Shown here: positions 41,914 to 53,462 of the stretch, one piece after another | Layout: each line of letters begins with the position of its first letter | Position numbering within the stretch: position 1 is the stretch's first letter | Assembly (NCBI RefSeq): GCF_039532215.1 | Contig: NZ_BAAARN010000001.1 | Location: 1,721,942 to 1,785,941, forward strand | Reading direction: 5' to 3' | Source of the DNA: Pedococcus aerophilus | GTDB lineage: Bacteria; Actinomycetota; Actinomycetes; Actinomycetales; Dermatophilaceae | DNA: 64,000 nucleotides | The notes under the pieces: model-generated | The model's input: the letters and a program-made list of their open reading frames with translations, nothing else | Database searches by the model: none | Told to the model about the DNA's origin: nothing | Translations under genes and position numbers: made by a program

Positions 41914-42069
41914 CTACGTGGTGGGCGTCAGGACGAAGCCTCCCTGCTGCCCCTTGCAGGTGCCCGCGGTGTACTCCGCGGTACCGACGACGACGCCCTT
42001 GTCGCTGATCCCCCTGCCGAAGGACAGCGTGAGGCCGGCGATCGGGTTGACGACCATCGAGTTGAGGCG
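41914..42069 (-). pseudogene. 3' remnant of a HAF-repeat extracellular protein
   Basis: About 51 in-frame codons end at the TAG at 41914-41916. The translation includes LNSMVVNPIAGLTLSFGRGI, SDKGVVVGTAEYTAG and GFVLTPTT. This matches the terminal repeat of extracellular HAF-domain proteins, with a DLNS..GLTL..INDKG.VVG..FLLTP pattern. No start or upstream repeats remain. It stops abruptly where a plus-strand fragment begins. Confidence 0.5.
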
Positions 42070-42488
42070 CCTACCTCGCCACCCGCCCGACTCCGGACGG
42101 ACAGCGCCCCTCCGGGGTGGTCACCGGGCCGGTCGCCGCGGGACCGACTCCGTTCGAGGAGGCAGTCGCGTGCTACCGCCTCCAGATGGTCCCGGGCTCC
42201 CCATCCCCCACCCCGTCGGGCCCGGACCTGGCGCGTGTCGGACTGACGATGACCGGCGCCACGTCCTCCCTGCTCGCAGGTCAGTCCGTCACCGCCCTGG
42301 CCTACGGCGCAGCGGACGGCGAGTCGCTCTTCGTCTTCCTCAGCGACGCTCCGCTGCGGGGCAGCTCGGCCGGGGCGACCACCGTGGACGGGCACGCCGT
42401 CTTCACTGATCTCGATGACCCCATGGTCGTGGTGGGCTCCGACGCCGCGCTGGTGCTTCAGGCTGCCGAGGCGCTCGCGCGGTCCTGA
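42066..42488 (+). pseudogene. Probable 5'-truncated gene of unknown function
   Basis: The frame is open with coding-like G/C third positions from 42066 to the stop at 42486-42488, but it has no start near its left end. A GTG at 42117 could start a 123-aa product. The translation has PFEEAVACYRLQMVPG and VVVGSDAALVLQAAEALARS, which recalls C-termini of actinobacterial anti-sigma-type proteins, but this is weak. It may be expressed from the GTG or be dead. Confidence 0.4.
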
Positions 42489-42503
42489 CCCGGCGTCATA
42501 CGT

Positions 42504-42542
42504 CGAACGGCCGGTCCCAGCGAGGCTGGGACCGGCCGTTCG
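42504..42542. terminator. Perfect 18-bp bidirectional terminator
   Basis: Arms CGAACGGCCGGTCCCAGC and its exact complement flank a GAG loop. It lies between the plus-strand fragment (ends 42488) and the convergent hppA (stop 42559). Confidence 0.8.
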
Positions 42543-42558
42543 TATCGAGCGTGTGCGA

Positions 42559-45054
<2,496 letters not shown>

Positions 45055-45230
45055 TCCATCCTCCTCGATGGGGAACACTGCGGGATCGTCCGCGGGCGCG
45101 ACGTGATGGGGCATTGCCGCCGGGAGCGATGCTGGCGAGAGTAATGCACGTCACACCGTCTGTGTCGACCGGTGAGCAGCGTCACAGTGAATTCGCGACG
45201 GGAGGAAGGGGCCGGACGCCCCGAGGCGGG

Positions 45231-45581
45231 TCAGGCGTTCGACGCCGCGGCGGCCTCGTCGACCGACGGGTAGATGTGGAACACCTTGTCCAGGCCGGTG
45301 ATCTTGAAGACCTTGAGGATGCGGTCCTGGGCGCTGACGATGCGCAGGCTGCCGTTCTGGCCGCGCACGAGCTTGAGGCGCCCGACGAGGACACCCAGTC
45401 CGGTGGAGTCCATGAAGGTGACGTTCTCGAGGTCGACGACGAGGGTCGTCCGACCGGCAGCCACCTGCTTGTCGAGGACCTCGCGGAGCAGTGGGGCCGT
45501 GTAGACGTCGATCTCGCCCGCCACGTGGACGATCGTCACGGCGCCCTGCTCGCTGCTGGAGACCGACAGGTCCACAGTCAC
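45231..45581 (-). CDS. STAS-domain anti-anti-sigma factor (RsbV/SpoIIAA type)
   Basis: This 116-aa protein has a full STAS fold: [37 protein letters not shown] with phosphorylatable Ser59, and a C-terminal [12 protein letters not shown]. The GTG at 45581 follows GAGGGAAAGG; a second GTG at 45575 is possible. Partner kinase and sigma factor are not in the window. It lies upstream of hppA, same strand, and divergent from the helicase. Confidence 0.9.
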   Translation of the reverse strand: MTVDLSVSSSEQGAVTIVHVAGEIDVYTAPLLREVLDKQVAAGRTTLVVDLENVTFMDSTGLGVLVGRLKLVRGQNGSLRIVSAQDRILKVFKITGLDKVFHIYPSVDEAAAASNA

Positions 45582-45659
45582 CCTTTCCCTCGACTTCACG
45601 ACGACTTCGCGTGCGGGCGGCCGGCTCGGCCGTCCGCCCTCGGGATTACGGTAGCGGCA

Positions 45660-48113
45660 ATGTCCACACCCGCTCGCACCGCACCGTCCGCGCGCGTGGC
45701 CTTCGACCCCGAGGCGACCCTGGCCGCCCTGGCCTCCGGTCCACGAGCCGGACGGCTGCGCCACGTGCACGAGGTGCCCGCCCGTCCCGCGTCGGTGGCC
45801 GACTGGCCGGCGTGGGTCGACCCCTCCGTGCATGCCGCGTGCGCCGGTGCCGGAGCCACCTCCCTGTGGTCGCACCAGCGGCAGGCCGCCGACCTCGCCC
45901 ACGGCGGCTCGCACGTCGTGATGGCCACCGGCACGGCGTCGGGCAAGAGCCTGGGCTACCTCCTGCCGGTGCTCACGTCACTCGTCGAGGGGACCTACGC
46001 ACCCACCGGCCGCGGCGCCACCGCGCTCTACCTCTCCCCCACCAAGGCGCTCGCCGCCGACCAGCTGTCCCGGGTGCAGGCCATGGCGGTGCCGGGGGTG
46101 CGGGCCGCGACCTACGACGGCGACACCCCCACCGAGGAACGCCGCTGGATCCGCGACCACGCCCACCTCGTGCTGACCAACCCCGACCTGGTGCACCACT
46201 CGCTCCTGCCGCTGCACGAACGCTGGGCACCGTTCCTGCGCCGGTTGCGCTACGTCGTCATCGACGAGTGCCACGTCTACCGCGGCGTCTTCGGCTCCCA
46301 CCTCGCCGCCCTGCTCCGACGGCTGCGCCGGGTCTGTGCCCGGTATGGCGCCTCCCCCACCTTCGTCCTCGCCTCGGCCACCGTCCGCGACCCGGGCGAC
46401 CACGCGAGCCGGCTGGTCGGCCTCCCCGTCACGGCTGTGACCGTGGACGGGTCGCCGCGCGAGGCGATGACCTTCGCCCTGTGGGAGCCCGGTGCCCTCG
46501 ACGAGGGCTTCGGCGCGACCGCGCCGGCTGGGACCGCGGCGGAGCACCCGGCCGGGACGATCGCGGAGTCCCCGGCCGACCCGATCGGGGAGTACCCGGC
46601 CCGCGAGGTCGCCGACACCTCCGGCGAGACCCCTGCCCGTCGCAGCGCCACCTCCGAAGCGGCCGACCTGCTGGCCGAGCTCGTCGGCGCGAGGGTGCAG
46701 ACCGTGGCGTTCGCCCGGTCTCGGGCCGGGGTCGAGGCCCTGGCCTCGAGCGCCCGGCGCACGCTGGAGGGCCAGCCGCGGCTGGCGTCAGCCATCGCGG
46801 CATACCGGGGCGGCTACCTCCCCGAAGAGCGACGCGAGCTGGAACGCGCCCTGCGCCAGGGCGACATCATCGGGCTGGCCGCCACCAATGCCCTCGAGCT
46901 CGGCGTCGACATCAGCGGACTCGATGCCGTGCTGCTCGCGGGCTGGCCGGGCACCCGGGCCTCCCTGTGGCAGCAGGCCGGACGGGCAGGACGGGCCGGG
47001 ACGCGGTCGCTGGCCGTCTTCGTCGCCGCGGACGACCCGCTCGACACGTACGTCGTCAACCACCCCGAGGTCGTCTTCGGCCAGCCGGTCGAGAGCACCG
47101 TGCTCGACCCGGACAACCCCCACGTCCTCGCGCCGCACCTCGCGGCGGCGGCGGCCGAGCTGCCCCTGAAGGAGGCCGACCTGGAGATGTTCGGGCCGGA
47201 CGCCCGGCGTCTCGTGGACGCCCTCGTGGCCCGGGGCATCCTCCGGCGTCGTCCCGCCGGGTGGTTCTGGGCGCGGTCGGACCGGGCGAGCGACCACGTC
47301 TCGCTGCGCGGCAGCGGGGAGGTCGTCGGGATCGTGGAGAGCCGCACGGGACGCGTGCTGGGCACCATCGACGAGTCGTCGGCCCACTCCCAGGTGCACA
47401 CCGGCGCCGTCCACGTGCACCAGGGCAGCACCTACGTCGTGACCGAGCTCGACCTCGAGCTCGGCACGGCGACCGCCGTGCGCGGCGACCCGGGCTGGAG
47501 CACGTTCGCGCAGTCGGTGAGCGCGTTCGACGTGGTCGGCGCGCAGGAGTCGTTCTCGTGGGGCCCGGTCGACGTGGCCTTCGGCAACGTGCGCGTGCAC
47601 CACCAGGTGACGAGCTTCCTGCGACGGCTGCCCGGTGGCGAGGTCATCGGCACGCACCCGCTCACGCTGCCGCAACGGACCCTGAGCACCAAGGCCGTCT
47701 GGTGGACCATGCCCGCGGACTGGCTCGAGGCCGCCGGGGTGGCCGAGGTCGACGTCCCCGGTGCCGCCCACGCCGCCGAGCACGCGGCCATCGGCATGAT
47801 GCCGCTGGTGGCGACCTCCGACCGCTGGGACATCGGCGGCGTCTCCACCGCACTGCACCCGGACACCGGGCTGCCGACGATCATGGTCTACGACGGGCAC
47901 CCGGGCGGGGCGGGCTTCGCCCAACGAGCCTTCGGCGTCTTCGAGATGTGGCTGTCCGCCACCCTCGAGGCGGTGCGGTCCTGCCGCTGCGAGCGCGGGT
48001 GCCCGGGCTGCGTGCAATCGCCCAAGTGCGGAAACGGCAACGAGCCCCTCGACAAGGCGGGCGCCGTCCGACTCCTCGAGGCGGTCCTGCGGCACGCGCC
48101 CCGACACAACTGA
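45660..48113 (+). CDS. DECH-box helicase of the MrfA/YprA type
   Basis: This 817-aa SF2 helicase has Walker A GTASGKS (91-97), DECH box at 202-205 ([11 protein letters not shown]), helicase C-domain motifs [16 protein letters not shown] and [10 protein letters not shown], and a C-terminal zinc site of four Cys (C775, C777, C781, C784 in [10 protein letters not shown]) as in the MrfA repair helicase. Actinobacteria keep it beside tad genes (helicase/secretion neighbourhood), as here. A TACGGT hexamer ends 7 nt before the ATG, so the mRNA may be leaderless. Confidence 0.93.
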   Translation: MSTPARTAPSARVAFDPEATLAALASGPRAGRLRHVHEVPARPASVADWPAWVDPSVHAACAGAGATSLWSHQRQAADLAHGGSHVVMATGTASGKSLGYLLPVLTSLVEGTYAPTGRGATALYLSPTKALAADQLSRVQAMAVPGVRAATYDGDTPTEERRWIRDHAHLVLTNPDLVHHSLLPLHERWAPFLRRLRYVVIDECHVYRGVFGSHLAALLRRLRRVCARYGASPTFVLASATVRDPGDHASRLVGLPVTAVTVDGSPREAMTFALWEPGALDEGFGATAPAGTAAEHPAGTIAESPADPIGEYPAREVADTSGETPARRSATSEAADLLAELVGARVQTVAFARSRAGVEALASSARRTLEGQPRLASAIAAYRGGYLPEERRELERALRQGDIIGLAATNALELGVDISGLDAVLLAGWPGTRASLWQQAGRAGRAGTRSLAVFVAADDPLDTYVVNHPEVVFGQPVESTVLDPDNPHVLAPHLAAAAAELPLKEADLEMFGPDARRLVDALVARGILRRRPAGWFWARSDRASDHVSLRGSGEVVGIVESRTGRVLGTIDESSAHSQVHTGAVHVHQGSTYVVTELDLELGTATAVRGDPGWSTFAQSVSAFDVVGAQESFSWGPVDVAFGNVRVHHQVTSFLRRLPGGEVIGTHPLTLPQRTLSTKAVWWTMPADWLEAAGVAEVDVPGAAHAAEHAAIGMMPLVATSDRWDIGGVSTALHPDTGLPTIMVYDGHPGGAGFAQRAFGVFEMWLSATLEAVRSCRCERGCPGCVQSPKCGNGNEPLDKAGAVRLLEAVLRHAPRHN

Positions 48114-48240
48114 ACGCAGGCCTCCGCCACCCGCGGCTGACCGCCCGCCGGCTCCTGCGAGACGGGCAAAACCGCAGGCCACGGGCTAGGGTCGAAGCGC
48201 ATGGCGCACCGCGCGCCGCAGAATTTTCGGAGGTCCTCCC

Positions 48241-49065
48241 GTGATCGTGCTCGGACTGATCCTGGTCCTCGTGGCCATCGCCGCAGCGATACTTCTCGTC
48301 TCGGGCGCACTGCCCGAGACCGCCACCTCGACGCTCGAGACCGGCATCTTCAAGTTCGAGCTCACGCCGCTCCAGCTGCTCATCGCGGGTGCCGCGATCA
48401 TGCTGCTGCTGTGGTTCGGCCTCGGCCTGGTGCGCGGCGCGATGAAGCGCAAGCGCCGCCCCGCCCGCGAGGCCAAGGAGGCCCAGCGCCAGGCAGAGCT
48501 GGAGGAGTCGATCCGCTCCGACGAGCGCAAGCGCGCCGAGGAGACCCACACCACCGCCCTCGCCGACCGGGACCGCGCCAAGGACGCCGAGCTCGAGTCC
48601 AAGCTCGCGGAGCGTGACCGCGCCCGCGACGAGGAGTTCCGCACCCGCGAGCGCGAGATCGAGGACCGTGCGCGCGCAGACGAGCGCGAGCGTCTCGAGC
48701 GCGAGTTCAGCGCCCGCCAGGCCACTGCGACAGCCGCTGTCCCAGCCGCCGGTGCAGCTGCTGCCGCGGGCACCCACCACGGGTCGCACGACGGATCGCA
48801 CGACGGCACCACCCACGGTGACCGCCCCGAGCAGGTGCCCGTGGCCGCCGACTCCGACCGCTCAGGCGACACCAGCGGTCGCACCGGCGACGGTTCGGCT
48901 GACGAGCGTCTCTACACGCCCGGCGACACCCACCGCGACGACACCGCTGGTGACGCGCACCGCGCCGATGGTGACCAGCCGGGCGCGGACACCACGTCCG
49001 AGCGTCCGGCCCACCGCACCATGGCCGACCGCCTGATGGGCCGCGACCCCCGCGACCACGGCTGA
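48241..49065 (+). CDS. Membrane-anchored coiled-coil protein, 274 aa
   Basis: The GTG at 48241 follows CGGAGG. Two hydrophobic helices (about 3-23 and 43-66) are followed by a long charged helix (about 70-165, rich in Arg, Glu, Ala). A His/Gly/Asp/Thr-rich disordered tail includes GSHDGSHDGTTHGD. Likely a membrane-associated structural or stress protein; the family is not recognised. Confidence 0.8.
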   Translation: MIVLGLILVLVAIAAAILLVSGALPETATSTLETGIFKFELTPLQLLIAGAAIMLLLWFGLGLVRGAMKRKRRPAREAKEAQRQAELEESIRSDERKRAEETHTTALADRDRAKDAELESKLAERDRARDEEFRTREREIEDRARADERERLEREFSARQATATAAVPAAGAAAAAGTHHGSHDGSHDGTTHGDRPEQVPVAADSDRSGDTSGRTGDGSADERLYTPGDTHRDDTAGDAHRADGDQPGADTTSERPAHRTMADRLMGRDPRDHG

Positions 49066-49073
49066 TCCCTCCC

Positions 49074-49098
49074 GGACGACCCCGCTCCCGGGGCGTCC
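49074..49098. terminator. Hairpin between convergent genes
   Basis: Arms GGACG-A-CCCCG (49074-49084) and CGGGGCGTCC (49089-49098) pair with one bulged A and a 4-nt loop. The hairpin lies between the coiled-coil gene (stop 49065) and the tad cluster (stop 49109). Confidence 0.55.
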
Positions 49099-49108
49099 TC
49101 AACAGCAC

Positions 49109-49495
49109 TCAGAGCGACGGCGCGGGCCCAGCCCGCGCCGTCGCTCGTGCGCGGGGCTGCCCGAGTCCGGGAAGCCCAAGCCCCACCGGTGAGGTCGCGG
49201 AGACGGTGACCGCGCTGTCCGCTCCCACCGTGCACGTGACCTGCCGCGCGGCGTTGGCCGCAGCCACGGACGCGGCGCGCGAGCAGGCCGAAGCGGCACC
49301 CTCCCCGGACTGGACCGACGTCGCAGCAGCCAGGGCTGCGAGGTCGGCCCCGGCGCGGGCCCGGTGTGCGGCTGCCACGGCACTGGCCAGCGCCAGTCCT
49401 GCGACCAGCAGGACCGCCAGGACCCCTGACGCCGCCAGCGCCAGGACGGTGCCGCTGCCGCGTTCACCGCCTGAGCGCTGCTGCTCCGTCGTCAT
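49109..49495 (-). CDS. TadE-like protein of the helicase/secretion neighbourhood (Rv3654c type)
   Basis: This 128-aa protein has a short polar lead, GERG|SGTVLALA resembling a class III prepilin cleavage site, one helix (about 20-42) and a small domain with two Cys (ASACSRAAS, QVTCTVGA). It is the last gene of the tad cluster. Likely a minor pilin or pseudopilin. Confidence 0.8.
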   Translation of the reverse strand: MTTEQQRSGGERGSGTVLALAASGVLAVLLVAGLALASAVAAAHRARAGADLAALAAATSVQSGEGAASACSRAASVAAANAARQVTCTVGADSAVTVSATSPVGLGLPGLGQPRARATARAGPAPSL

Positions 49496-49507
49496 GCACG
49501 CCTCCTG

Positions 49508-49567
49508 CCCTCCCCGTCCGCACCCGGCCCTCCCCGTCCGCACCCGGCCCTCGCCGCCTGCACCCGA
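49508..49567. repeat. 20-bp tandem repeat, 2.7 copies
   Basis: The unit CCCTCCCCGTCCGCACCCGG occurs at 49508-49527 and 49528-49547, followed by a diverged partial third copy. It lies in the gap between two TadE-like genes. Confidence 0.7.
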
Positions 49568-49599
49568 GGCTCGGCCTGCGTGCCGATGCCGGCCCGGCC

Positions 49600-49989
49600 T
49601 CATCCGTCACTCCGTCGCTGATCCGCTCCCGGTCCCGGGAGCAACGCGTCCCCGAACACGGCCGAGGTGTCCTCCTTGGCCGCGACGGCGTGACCTTCCG
49701 GCGCCGCGCGGTCACCCAACCAGCGCAGCGCCGGTGCTGTCGGAGACGTCACGCGCACCACGACCAGGCCCCCGCGGTCCGTCACGACGATGACCGCAGC
49801 CGGCGGACCGAGCCGCCGACCGTGCCCGACCGCCGCAGACGGCTCGTCGCCCCGTGCGACCGCCCTGGCCGTGGCGCGAGCGGCATCGACGCAACGGACC
49901 TGGTCCAGGACGGTCGTGATCGCGGACAGGGCGATGACGAGCACGAGCACCAGTGCGGGAAGGGCGACAGCCAGCTCGACGGTCGCCAT
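49600..49989 (-). CDS. TadE-like minor pilin (start uncertain)
   Basis: The TadE-type sequence RERG|MATVELAVALPALVLVL shows a class III prepilin site with Glu at +5, one N-terminal helix and a small C-terminal domain of about 90 residues. The only ATG (49989) falls just after the cleavage Gly. No ATG, GTG or TTG is in frame from there to 50109, where a CTG overlaps the upstream stop. The true start is therefore unclear; the coordinates are the conservative choice. Confidence 0.7.
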   Translation of the reverse strand: MATVELAVALPALVLVLVIALSAITTVLDQVRCVDAARATARAVARGDEPSAAVGHGRRLGPPAAVIVVTDRGGLVVVRVTSPTAPALRWLGDRAAPEGHAVAAKEDTSAVFGDALLPGPGADQRRSDG

Positions 49990-50105
49990 CCCCCGCTCAC
50001 GACCGACAGGGTCGAGCCCTGACGGTTCGAGCCTTGGACGCCCGCGACGCCCGCGACGCCCGGGCCGTCCACGGCGCCCACCGTCGTGGCTGCGCCGGTC
50101 GTGCG

Positions 50106-50303
50106 TCAGCCGGCCACCCCGAGTGCCGCGGTGATCACCGAGGCCAGTGCGGACTTCACCCCACCGGAGCGGACCACGGCGAGGAGCACCGCGGCGAAGG
50201 CGCACGCCGCCAACGTCCCGACGGCATACTCCGCCGTGGTCATCCCTGCCTCGCTGCGACGTCGGACCCTCAAGAACCGTTGTGCCAGTGAGCATCTCAC
50301 CAT
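50106..50303 (-). CDS. Flp-like pilin (DUF4244 type)
   Basis: This 65-aa protein has RRRSEAG|MTTAEYAVGTLAA, a class III prepilin leader with Glu at +5, and a single helix, ending at ALGVAG. This is the usual DUF4244 (Rv3656c-like) major pilin candidate of actinobacterial tad clusters. It sits between tadC and tadE. Confidence 0.85.
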   Translation of the reverse strand: MVRCSLAQRFLRVRRRSEAGMTTAEYAVGTLAACAFAAVLLAVVRSGGVKSALASVITAALGVAG

Positions 50304-50437
50304 GAACTCCTTCTGTCAGTGACGGCTCCCTGCCGTCCTCGGACCCAGTCCACCGGCGCACCACGCCCCGAGCCACCTCTGCCGCCCGCCCCTGTGGACG
50401 ACGCCCGCGGTCGACGCCGGGTGTGGACGGACGCCCT

Positions 50438-51157
50438 TCAGCCACCCGCATCGAGCACCCCTACCGCGAGCGCGATGACGACAGGCAGCACCGCGGTGCA
50501 CGCGAACGCCGGGAGGAACCCCAGGCCCAGGGGCAGCACGAGCAGGACCCCCGCCCGTGCGGCGCGGCGTTCGCGGTCACGCTCCTGACGTTCCCGCAGC
50601 CGGATCGCGGCATCGGCGACGAGCGCCGCAGGGGCCGCCCCGGTGGCCTCGGCCACCGACCAGGCGAGCGCGGCCGGGCGCCACAGCGAGCCGGCATAAG
50701 TCCAGGCCTCCTCGACGGGCCGCCCCCACCGCACCGCTGCGACGACGGCGGACAGGTCACGGGCCACGGACGCCCCCGAACCCGTCGCGACCTCCTCGAG
50801 GGCTCGGGTGAGGTCCACGCCGGCGCGCAGCGCGAGCGCGACCAGGACGAGTGCATCGGCCACGTCGTCCACGGATGACTCGTGGGCAGGACCGCGCCCG
50901 GTCCTGCGCCGGCGGCTCTCCAGCGGCCGGCCGGGTGACCAGCCAGGCAACCAACCGCCCGACCAACCCGGCAACCAGCCCAACGACCGGTTCGGTGGGC
51001 CGACCGCTGGCCGGCTCGGCTGGCTGGCGCCAAGGCCGGGCTGCCTGGTCGGACCCGGTGCTCCACGACGCATCGCCCGAAGGGACGGCCGGCCGGGTCG
51101 ACCCACCGGCCAGAGCAGGACCGCGAGCGCCGCACCCGCGGCGAGCACCCAGGTCAT
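50438..51157 (-). CDS. tadC: TadC-like type II/IV secretion membrane protein
   Basis: This 239-aa protein has an N-terminal helix, then a Gly/Pro/Trp-rich insert (about residues 28-85, with LPGWSGGWLPGWSPG). A GspF/TadC domain follows (DALVLVALALRAGVDLTRAL, EEAWTYAGSLW) with two C-terminal helices. The ATG at 51157 overlaps tadB as ATGA. It forms the inner-membrane platform of the pilus. Confidence 0.85.
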   Translation of the reverse strand: MTWVLAAGAALAVLLWPVGRPGRPSLRAMRRGAPGPTRQPGLGASQPSRPAVGPPNRSLGWLPGWSGGWLPGWSPGRPLESRRRRTGRGPAHESSVDDVADALVLVALALRAGVDLTRALEEVATGSGASVARDLSAVVAAVRWGRPVEEAWTYAGSLWRPAALAWSVAEATGAAPAALVADAAIRLRERQERDRERRAARAGVLLVLPLGLGFLPAFACTAVLPVVIALAVGVLDAGG

Positions 51158-51924
51158 GCGGCCCGGTCGAGGATGGCCCGGCTCCACCACCAGCCGAACA
51201 CAGCGAGGACCACGCCGACCACCAGGCTGGCGGTCGACCAGGTGGTGCCGAGGTACAGCTGGCGCGGACCGATGCCGCAGGCCAACCCGACGACGGGGCC
51301 GCTGAGCGGCAGGAGCGCGAGCACCGCCATGGACGCCCGCGGGCCGGCGGCGGCGCTGGCGAGGCGCTCCCTCGAACGCAGCCTCGCGCGCAGCACCTCC
51401 TCACTGGTCTGGAGGGCGTCGGCGAGCGGAGCCCCGGTGCGCTCGCTCAGGCTCCAGGCCCGCCCGACGAAGCGCAGGGCGCCGCTGTCGAGCTGGGCTC
51501 CGTGCCGGAGCCAGGTCTCGGAGACCGGCTCGCCGGCCGCCCCCGCGGCAACCAGCTCCTCCACCATCGGGGCGAGCAGCGACGAGTCCTGGACCGCAGC
51601 GGCCCCCGCCGCCAGGCTCGTCGTCGCAGGCACACCGGCACGCAGGGGTGCGGCCACCAGCCCGAGCAGGTCGGCCAGCGGGTCCTCGACCGCCATGACG
51701 TCCTTGGCCCGACGTCGAGCCCTCCACCCGGTCCTGCCGGCCTCCTCTGGCTCGGGATCGTGGGCCCGCCCGGCTCCACGACGCCGCGTCGGCCACAGCA
51801 GGACCGCGAAGACGGCCAGCCCGACGGTGAGCATGGTCAGTCCGAGCGTCACCGAGGTCGGCCCGCTGGTGGCGGCGGTCGGCCCGAGCAGGACGGTGGT
51901 CAGTGGGGTGGTCGAGGTGGTCAT
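51154..51924 (-). CDS. tadB: TadB-like type II/IV secretion membrane protein
   Basis: This 256-aa protein has an N-terminal helix (about 22-45), a GspF domain (DLLGLVAAPLRAGVPATTSL; WSLSERTGAPLADALQTSEE) and C-terminal helices (about 190-250). The ATG at 51924 overlaps the tadA remnant stop as ATGA. It pairs with TadC. Confidence 0.85.
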   Translation of the reverse strand: MTTSTTPLTTVLLGPTAATSGPTSVTLGLTMLTVGLAVFAVLLWPTRRRGAGRAHDPEPEEAGRTGWRARRRAKDVMAVEDPLADLLGLVAAPLRAGVPATTSLAAGAAAVQDSSLLAPMVEELVAAGAAGEPVSETWLRHGAQLDSGALRFVGRAWSLSERTGAPLADALQTSEEVLRARLRSRERLASAAAGPRASMAVLALLPLSGPVVGLACGIGPRQLYLGTTWSTASLVVGVVLAVFGWWWSRAILDRAA

Positions 51925-52268
51925 GCCGCCGACCCGAGCAGGCGCTGGAGTGCGGCCCAGCCAGGACCCTCGACGCGGGTCACCGTGTCGAGCGCCGGCT
52001 CGCAGACGACCGTGCCAGCGGCCCAGTGCAGGACGGACACGGAGGCCACCCGTCGTCGTCCGCCGACGCGTGCGACGTGGACCACGGCCTGCAGCGCCGT
52101 GGCCAGCTGCCGCTGCACCGCGTCGTGCGGCATCCCGGCAAGCGCGCCCAGGGCGTCGAACCGGGCAGGCACGTCCCGGGGCGAGTTGGCGTGGACGGTG
52201 CCGCAGCCCCCGTCGTGCCCGGTGTTCAACGCCGCCAACATCTCCCGGACCTCGGCACCACGCACCTC
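51921..52268 (-). pseudogene. tadA: 5'-truncated tadA (pilus assembly ATPase)
   Basis: About 115 C-terminal codons of the TadA/CpaF ATPase remain: EVRGAEVREMLAALNTG, CGTVHANSPRDVPARFDALG and the tail to LLGSAA. The similarity ends at about 52268, just before the Glu of the family's GEVRGAE motif. Walker A, most of the ATPase core and the start are absent. The open frame continues for 47 codons into unrelated repeat DNA. The pilus ATPase gene is therefore broken at this locus by the island insertion. Confidence 0.8.
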
Positions 52269-52313
52269 GTGCGGGTTTCGGAGGAAGTGACCGTGGCACG
52301 GAGCACGCGGTCT

Positions 52314-52412
52314 TGTAGGGACACTTCCCCGCGATTCGTCGCGCGGCCACGCTGCGGTGCTAGCCCGTCCCGTTAGGACACTTCTGGACGGGCAGTCCCG
52401 AAGGGACACTGC
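52314..52412 (+). repeat. Three GGGACACT-type repeats
   Basis: TGTAGGGACACTTCC (from 52314), TTAGGACACTTCTGG (52373-52387) and AAGGGACACTGC (52401-52412) share a GGRACACT core and the same orientation, next to the tadA junction. They look like transposase-binding repeats or remnant insertion-sequence ends. No gene is visible from 52269 to 52553. Confidence 0.5.
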
Positions 52413-52465
52413 ACTCCACGTCCCGGTGGCCCTGGGTCGCCCGGGACGTAGAGAGGTGGCGTCTG

Positions 52466-52481
52466 CTTACTGGGTGTGTCC
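52466..52481 (+). repeat. Left 16-bp inverted repeat
   Basis: CTTACTGGGTGTGTCC matches, with one mismatch, the reverse complement of 56198-56213. The pair brackets 3.7 kb holding five genes. Confidence 0.6.
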
Positions 52482-52553
52482 TGTTGACGCTCCCGAGCCG
52501 GCCAGACGCCTTTACCGGATCTGCCGATGAGCGGACTGTTGGATGCAGAGGGG

Positions 52554-53462
52554 TCAACCCAAGAGGTCCAGGTGCGGGTGAGCCTGTGGTGCATCTCGAG
52601 GTGCCGACGGTTCACGCGGTCCGGCGCGTTGTCCTTCGCGTTGGGCGGCGGCTCCGGCGAGCACTACGAGGGCGACGCCGATGCCTTGAGCGAACCTTGG
52701 GTGCTGGTGCAGGACCAGTAGCCCGAGCAGCACACCGATGGCGGGTTCGAGTGCCATAAGCGTGCCGAACGCGAGGTGGGTCATGCGGCGTAGGGCGAGC
52801 AGTTCCAGGGCGTAGGGCAGGACCGGTAGCAGCAGGGCCAATCCAGCCGTGGCGGCAAGAACTGGGAGCGTGATGTGCCCGGCGGCTTGCGGGATGCCGA
52901 CGGTGGCCGCGGTTGCTGCTGCTACGGGCACTGTCATGGACAGGCCGCCCAGGCCGGTGAAGCGGTCGCCGAGGCGCTGCGTCAGCAGGATGTAGGCGGC
53001 CCATCCGATGGCTGCCAGGGCGGCGCACGTCACCCCGATGGTGTTGACGCGGCCGTGCCACGGCTCGGTCAGCAGGACCACGCCGGCCAACGCCAGAGTG
53101 GGCCAAGCAAGTGCCCGACGCGAGTGACTGCCGATGGCGGCCACCGTCAGGGGCCCCAAGAACTCGATCGCGACTGACGTCCCCAGTGGGAGCCGTTGGA
53201 TGGCAGCCAGGAAGGCAACGGTCTGGACGCCGGTGCTGACGCCAAGGCCCAGGACCACCGGGATGTCGTTGCGGCCCAAGGTACGCAGGGGTGGTCTGGC
53301 GATGGCGATGAAGATGACCGCCCCGATGCTCAGACGCAGCCATGCGGTACCCGCCGGTCCAATGGCGTCCATGACGCCCAGTGACAGGGCGGAGCCGAGC
53401 TGGACCGACAGCATGGCACCCACGGCGAGCGTCCAGGCCGGGGTGGTGTGGCGGTGGGTCAC
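52554..53462 (-). CDS. EamA-family exporter (RhtA-like)
   Basis: This 302-aa protein has ten helices in two EamA repeats (GTAWLRLSIGAVIFI; ALAAIGWAAYILLTQRLG; LALLRRMTHLAFGTLMALEPA-like end). It is closest in look to RhtA threonine/homoserine exporters. The GTG start overlaps the upstream stop as GTGA. It is the last gene of a four-gene operon and probably exports an amino acid or analogue. Confidence 0.87.
   Translation of the reverse strand: MTHRHTTPAWTLAVGAMLSVQLGSALSLGVMDAIGPAGTAWLRLSIGAVIFIAIARPPLRTLGRNDIPVVLGLGVSTGVQTVAFLAAIQRLPLGTSVAIEFLGPLTVAAIGSHSRRALAWPTLALAGVVLLTEPWHGRVNTIGVTCAALAAIGWAAYILLTQRLGDRFTGLGGLSMTVPVAAATAATVGIPQAAGHITLPVLAATAGLALLLPVLPYALELLALRRMTHLAFGTLMALEPAIGVLLGLLVLHQHPRFAQGIGVALVVLAGAAAQREGQRAGPREPSAPRDAPQAHPHLDLLG

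Noticed and set aside
46788-48182. 464-codon minus-strand frame opposite the helicase
   Set aside because: It is antisense to the C-terminal half of a clear DECH helicase.
49508-49567. Possible CRISPR-like array
   Set aside because: The 20-bp units are directly adjacent with no spacers and fewer than three copies.
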